From positions 11,665,133 to 11,725,132 of the forward strand of contig OZ037769.1 of the NCBI GenBank assembly GCA_964035545.1: a stretch of 60,000 nucleotides of DNA. Reading direction: 5' to 3'. Positions 55,501 to 60,000 of the stretch are shown piece by piece (position 1 is the first letter of the stretch; each line of letters opens with the position of its first letter). The notes beneath the pieces were generated by a model. The model searched no databases. It had not been told where the DNA came from and worked only from the letters and a program-made list of their open reading frames with translations. The position numbers and the translations under genes were made by a program. Source of the DNA: Bugula neritina. Lineage: Eukaryota; Bryozoa; Gymnolaemata; Cheilostomatida; Bugulidae.

Positions 55501-58500
55501 TGGCTTGTTATCACTGTGAGAAGTATGATTATCATTCTGTTATCATATTCATAATGATATGGCAGCTCAAATTGCTAAACCTAAAGTATTAAGTCAGTAC
55601 TGTAATTATTAATCAGTATAGATTTTGGATGCTTTTGTATTAATCTAATTTACCCTAGCCTACAGCTCAATTGCAGCCATTAATTAATCATTTAATGGTG
55701 GTGTGAAGAATAGTTCTTTTAAAAGTTTTACATTATTATTATTATGATTAATTTATTGCTTGTTAGTCACAGGTCTGCATTTAATTTCTATTTAATACTT
55801 TATAAGTATATAATATAAATATAAAATTAAACATTGTGACTATTGGCCACTGGGATACGATTAAAGTTTACTTGGAATTCCAAAGGCATCTTTTAGCTTT
55901 ACTCGTAATGATATTGATACTGCATACAGTTACACTCACACCATAACCATTGCTCATTGCTAACACACCAACTCTGCCTGCCAGTACCCATGCTTAACAG
56001 CATGAGCATTCAGTGATTCACTGTTGAGCCTTCCAACATAACCTTGGCGGTTTGCTTTGAATTCAAAATAATACTAAGTTTAGTGGTAATATAAATATGA
56101 ATTTAAATATAACTATAAGCATAAGTATAACTATAACTATAAGATTAAGTATAAGTAATAATTTAATTTTTTTATTTCAAAGTTAATCACTAAACAGTAA
56201 GCACTCACTATAAATGTAGATCCCTGCAGCTCTGAGAATTCTCTTGACAACTCCGGATGTAACTGCTAATAATTAATTTGCTTAAAATAAAAAACAAAGT
56301 TTTGTGGCTGAAAGAACCAGCTTTCAAGTTGAATATTTGACTAGCAACCACATGTGTATTCAATCAGAGGGCTCGTTGCTTTCGCGAGCACATGCACTGC
56401 AGGTTGAAAGCAGCACTCTTCAGCGGCCAGTCAGGACTATTGTCTCCTGTCGAGCTTTACGGTGCACAATAACAAGGTGTTGACCACGACTTGATACCGT
56501 ATATCTTTTACTATGCGCCCTAGTTCTCCTACATTATACATGCATGGATCAATATATCCAGTAAATCAAAATATAGATTGGGGATTGCTGGTAACTTAAA
56601 ACTTGAAATGTTATTTCAAGTATCAAACAAACATTAAAGCTTTGTAACCAGCATAATACTTGTTAAGTTGTAGCTGTATTGTTGAATGATGGCAGGTTAA
56701 TGCTTGATCAGTATAATTATATGTTATTGGAAGGAGACGACTACAAAATAACTGCACTCCTGACTATCGTGCACTGCCACAGTGTCTACTGTGCAGGCTG
56801 TAATAACACTATTGAGGTTTGGGTAGGTGGAGTAACGGAGAAATATAGCAATCAAGTTGTGTTCTCACGACACATAGGCCTACATAAAATACACTACTTA
56901 TTACATTATATACCCTTACAATATATTGTAGTACATCTATAACGACACTACATACACTCTAATATATACACTATGCTATAATATATGCACTACCTATTCT
57001 ACACTATATATCATATTACACACCACCTATACATACAATACGCTATACTATATAAGCTTATACACTACTTGCACTAGTATACGGTTAAGATTCTCAACAC
57101 TACCAAAATATAATAATAAAAATCCCCAACATATTTATGCCATACAATTCAAACTATTAGCCCTCTAGCCCTACACAGTTCCCAACAAATTTCAGATAGT
57201 GCTCAAAAACTTTGCCTTGTCTCTTCTTCTCCACCCAAACCATTTTATACCAATGTCATTGAAACTGTGTTTAAAATACTATAGAATAAATTATCACAGG
57301 ACGTTAGAATGTGCATAACTCTAACTGTATTACAATAGTATTAAGAAACTCAAATTGCATTAAAATATGTACCAAGCTTTGAATTTCAATGCTACATTAT
57401 CATAAATTTTTACTTGGCTGTTATAAAATATGTATGTTAACTCTTGTTATATAAAGACTTTCCCTTAGTAGTCCAAGACAATCCTCGCAATATTGGGAGG
57501 CTGGGAAGATGAGGGGGGGGGGTGGAGGGTGGTTCAAACTCACACAACCTATATTGCATTTTACTATTTCAGAAAATATGATCTTTGCAAAATATCAATA
57601 TCCAAAGCTTGATCAGATGAAAAAGCCATGTTGTAAAGCACCGAATACATATTATTTCATTTCAGTTCTATAAAGAGTGCAGATAGAGCTAGTAATTTGC
57701 TTAGCAGCGTAGGGTTAGTCCCTATTTACTGATGACCTGTTTGTTCTTTTTATATATTATAGCTGTTAAAGTATTATATATACACAGTTTCAATTCACTC
57801 TTTTTATATTACTTTGTAAAAGCAATGTTATGGAGGTCTGAAAACGCACATGAAAATTAATGAGCTGAAGGAATTCTTTATAGGACCTTTACCTTTACCT
57901 ATTACCATATATGGAATGTGATCATTTAATGACTGAGTCAGTCAGCAGTTCTTCTTTGTTTATATTTCTGACCAATCAAATTGAGTGATTTATTAGTGCT
58001 ACCTTAATATATTATAGTGAGACGGAAATATGTGCAGTGCTGCTGAAAATGCTGCATGACATTATAATTATTTATAACTGAGAATAAATTGTTTCTGAAA
58101 GTATGCTCCAATATATTGTATATTCTTAGGTATACGTAAATGGTATAAATCACATAATAAAATTATTATATAATTGGTTATTTAGAAAATCTATTCAAGA
58201 TTTAGTAAATTTTTGCTTTTGTCAACAAAATGACTATAATCATACAAAGAGTTACACAAATTCAAAAAAAGTGTTAGATGGTTATAGATTATAGCCAAAG
58301 CAACAGAGATGAGAAGACAACTCTTAAAATCATTACAGAGGGCACCTTATAAGCAGTTGTTAGCAGGATGAAAACTAGGTGGTTACAATCTATGAAGTAG
58401 GTACAAAAGTATTTTGATGACTATAATATAACCTTCAATTACTGGTATATAATCTAAACGTTGCAAACTTTTTTTACGCTAATTTCAGAATTTATATTTA

Positions 58501-58610
58501 AAAACGTATAATTATTATATGCAATTATTTTCTGTTTTTTTTGGACATTTGTTCCAAAAATTAAATTACTGGCAGAGGAAGTTCCTAAATTTCAGATTCA
58601 GGCAACTGTG
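52551..58610. other. Long A/T-rich stretch without recognised genes
   Basis: Read on both strands, this stretch gave only short unsupported open frames (longest 128 residues at 54244-54630 minus, without splice context or family resemblance). It contains a short ~30-bp repeat at 53360-53440 (ACTGTACCTTGCCATTGT type) and a G-run at 57512-57535. If the first PLC exon is at 59840 this is intron. Confidence 0.4.
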
Positions 58611-58614
58611 ATCA

Positions 58615-58732
58615 ACATACCTGCCTGTACATGCCCAGACCTGCCTATAGATGCCCAGACCTGCCTGCACATGCCCAGACCTGCCTGTACATGCACAGAC
58701 CTGCCTCTACATGCCCAGACATGTTTTAAATA
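58615..58732. repeat. 20-bp tandem repeat
   Basis: Six copies of ACCTGCCTGTACATGCCCAG with CTATAG, GCACAT and CTACAT variants. Confidence 0.93.
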
Positions 58733-59333
58733 GTTTTACAAGTACTAAAACATACTTTACTTGATTAATTCTTATATATCGAATATTCAATTTACCCTTA
58801 CAGTGTTTTTATTGTTTTTTGAGCTCCCTTAAGCATACTGCGTGATATAAAGGCAATATTGAATACCAATTGTCATCAATATTATAGCTGCATAACATGC
58901 AACAACTAAAAGTTTTTAATCCAGTGGTGTACTTTAAAGTGAAGTTTGCAACTTGAATAATTATATATTAATTAGATATACACTAATTCATTTCCCTGTA
59001 ATATAATTGCCACACTGTATAGAACGGATGTGATTTCATGCTATAGGCGAACTATTGTACAGCAGTGATTTAATTTTCCATGGTTAGCGATATATATATA
59101 GCCTAGCTACCAAAGCACACAGTTATATAACAATTACACACTGATTTTATGTGGGGAAGTTATCTACACTATGTATATTATACAACTATCTGAGAGTGTA
59201 TAGCTTATCCAAACGCAAGCAATTCATCCATATACTGCTGGTCAAATTTATATATAAATTTCGAAGGTGTGGGCCAAGGCACTCTATTCTGTGCTGATGA
59301 AGGAACAAATCCCGAAAAATATGCTGTTCGCAG

Positions 59334-59407
<74 letters not shown>

Positions 59408-59839
59408 CTTTCTATTGCATGTGGGCAGAAAGTAGCTAATAAGACTTATGCATGCATGTAGGCAGCTAGGTTTACTGTCAACTAGCAAAGTAAATTTTTA
59501 TAGTTTCTTAAAACTGCATGCGTTTAAGCAGCCCCTGCTCTGATTATTCAGCTATATGCTTGTCATATTAGTTAATAGTCACTCATCAGCGAATACTATT
59601 GTATTTCTTCTTTTATGGATTGAGCAAGAAACTCCAACAACCTTATCAAAGTGTTTTTACAAAACTATAAGCCTAAGATTAAATGAACATTTAGTTTAAT
59701 TCTACTAAACATGCAACGAATGTTTGAATCTTAAAGCTTCAGTAAATATATTATACTGTGTATTAGCAATTATAACTACTTGATCAAATAAAGATTAAAC
59801 TAACAAATCTTCTCCATTGCATTGGTCAAGAAGACCTAC
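58733..59839. other. A/T-rich stretch with a (TA)n run
   Basis: Contains a (TA)n microsatellite at 59336-59404. No supported gene before the candidate PLC first exon. Confidence 0.5.
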
Positions 59840-59983
59840 CTTTTTTTCTTTGGGAGTTATTTTCTCATCCTCTATTGCCATCGACTTGATGAGTCTAACT
59901 GGAGACTTTTCATTATCATCTTTTTGCTCTCTTTGCAGATATGCATGCTCAGGGGTTCGTAACTCCTTACTCCGTCTGCTCAT
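59840..59983 (-). CDS. Candidate first coding exon of the PLC gene
   Basis: It opens with ATG (59981-59983), with an in-frame TAA just upstream, reads 48 charged residues (MSRRSKELRTPEHAYLQ... ending TPKEKK) and stops at a GTAGGT donor in phase 0. That matches the phase-0 acceptor of the exon at 50924-51131, 8.7 kb away. A polar N-terminal extension before the PH domain is common in PLC-eta-like proteins, but this segment has no diagnostic motif. It could equally belong to another gene at the window edge. Confidence 0.5.
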
Positions 59984-60000
59984 CTCTACACTGTGTTATG

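Overview
The window is nuclear DNA of an invertebrate animal. The genes have GT-AG introns from about 70 bp to over 13 kb, the sequence is A/T-rich with (TA)n tracts, and it carries tRNA-derived SINEs, MITE-like inverted repeats and a Ty3/gypsy LTR retrotransposon. I cannot name the phylum from sequence alone.

Host genes, left to right. (1) 1-7302, + strand: 5'-partial gene encoding the C-terminal part of a COR (ROCO-type) domain followed by a caspase-like p20/p10 protease. Every splice phase joins correctly. The linker between p20 and p10 is built from three tandem 177-bp exons, and the active-site (E-T-C-S-G) and S1-pocket residues are non-canonical. (2) 10179-11710, - strand: 3' part of a small single-pass membrane protein with two PPxY motifs. 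(3) 20454-21434, + strand: 5'-partial ZDHHC16-type palmitoyltransferase. (4) 22623-51131, possibly to 59983, - strand: a phosphoinositide-specific phospholipase C of the eta/delta type, resolved into 20 exons plus one candidate first exon (PH, EF-hands, X, linker, Y, C2, Ser/Thr-rich tail). ZDHHC16 and the PLC gene converge. The caspase and PPxY genes also converge.

Mobile DNA is nested. Inside the 13.5-kb PLC intron lies a 12.3-kb inverted-repeat element (30974-43284) with TTAA at both ends. It carries two inward-facing spliced genes: a P2X7-intracellular-domain-like protein on + and a THAP zinc-finger protein on -. TTAA target sites plus a THAP protein fit the Kolobok group, but no transposase core was seen. 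A 7.5-kb gypsy element with apparently identical 305-bp LTRs (31998-39481) sits in the intron of the P2X7-like gene. It has a frame-broken gag, a pol with one in-frame stop, and an extra zinc-finger ORF. Between 12.9 and 17.9 kb there is a cluster of MITE-like elements, including a 2.2-kb giant palindrome with arms of about 440 bp around an almost pure A/T core. Five copies of a ~210-bp tRNA-derived SINE are scattered through the window.

The most unusual pattern is in the PLC gene: at least five introns carry short tandem arrays that begin exactly at a splice junction and contain copies of the donor or acceptor. One array (33-bp unit, nine donor copies) keeps the reading frame open, so donor choice could add 11-residue modules between the Y and C2 domains. 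Most of 51.3-59.8 kb is A/T-rich sequence without recognisable genes.
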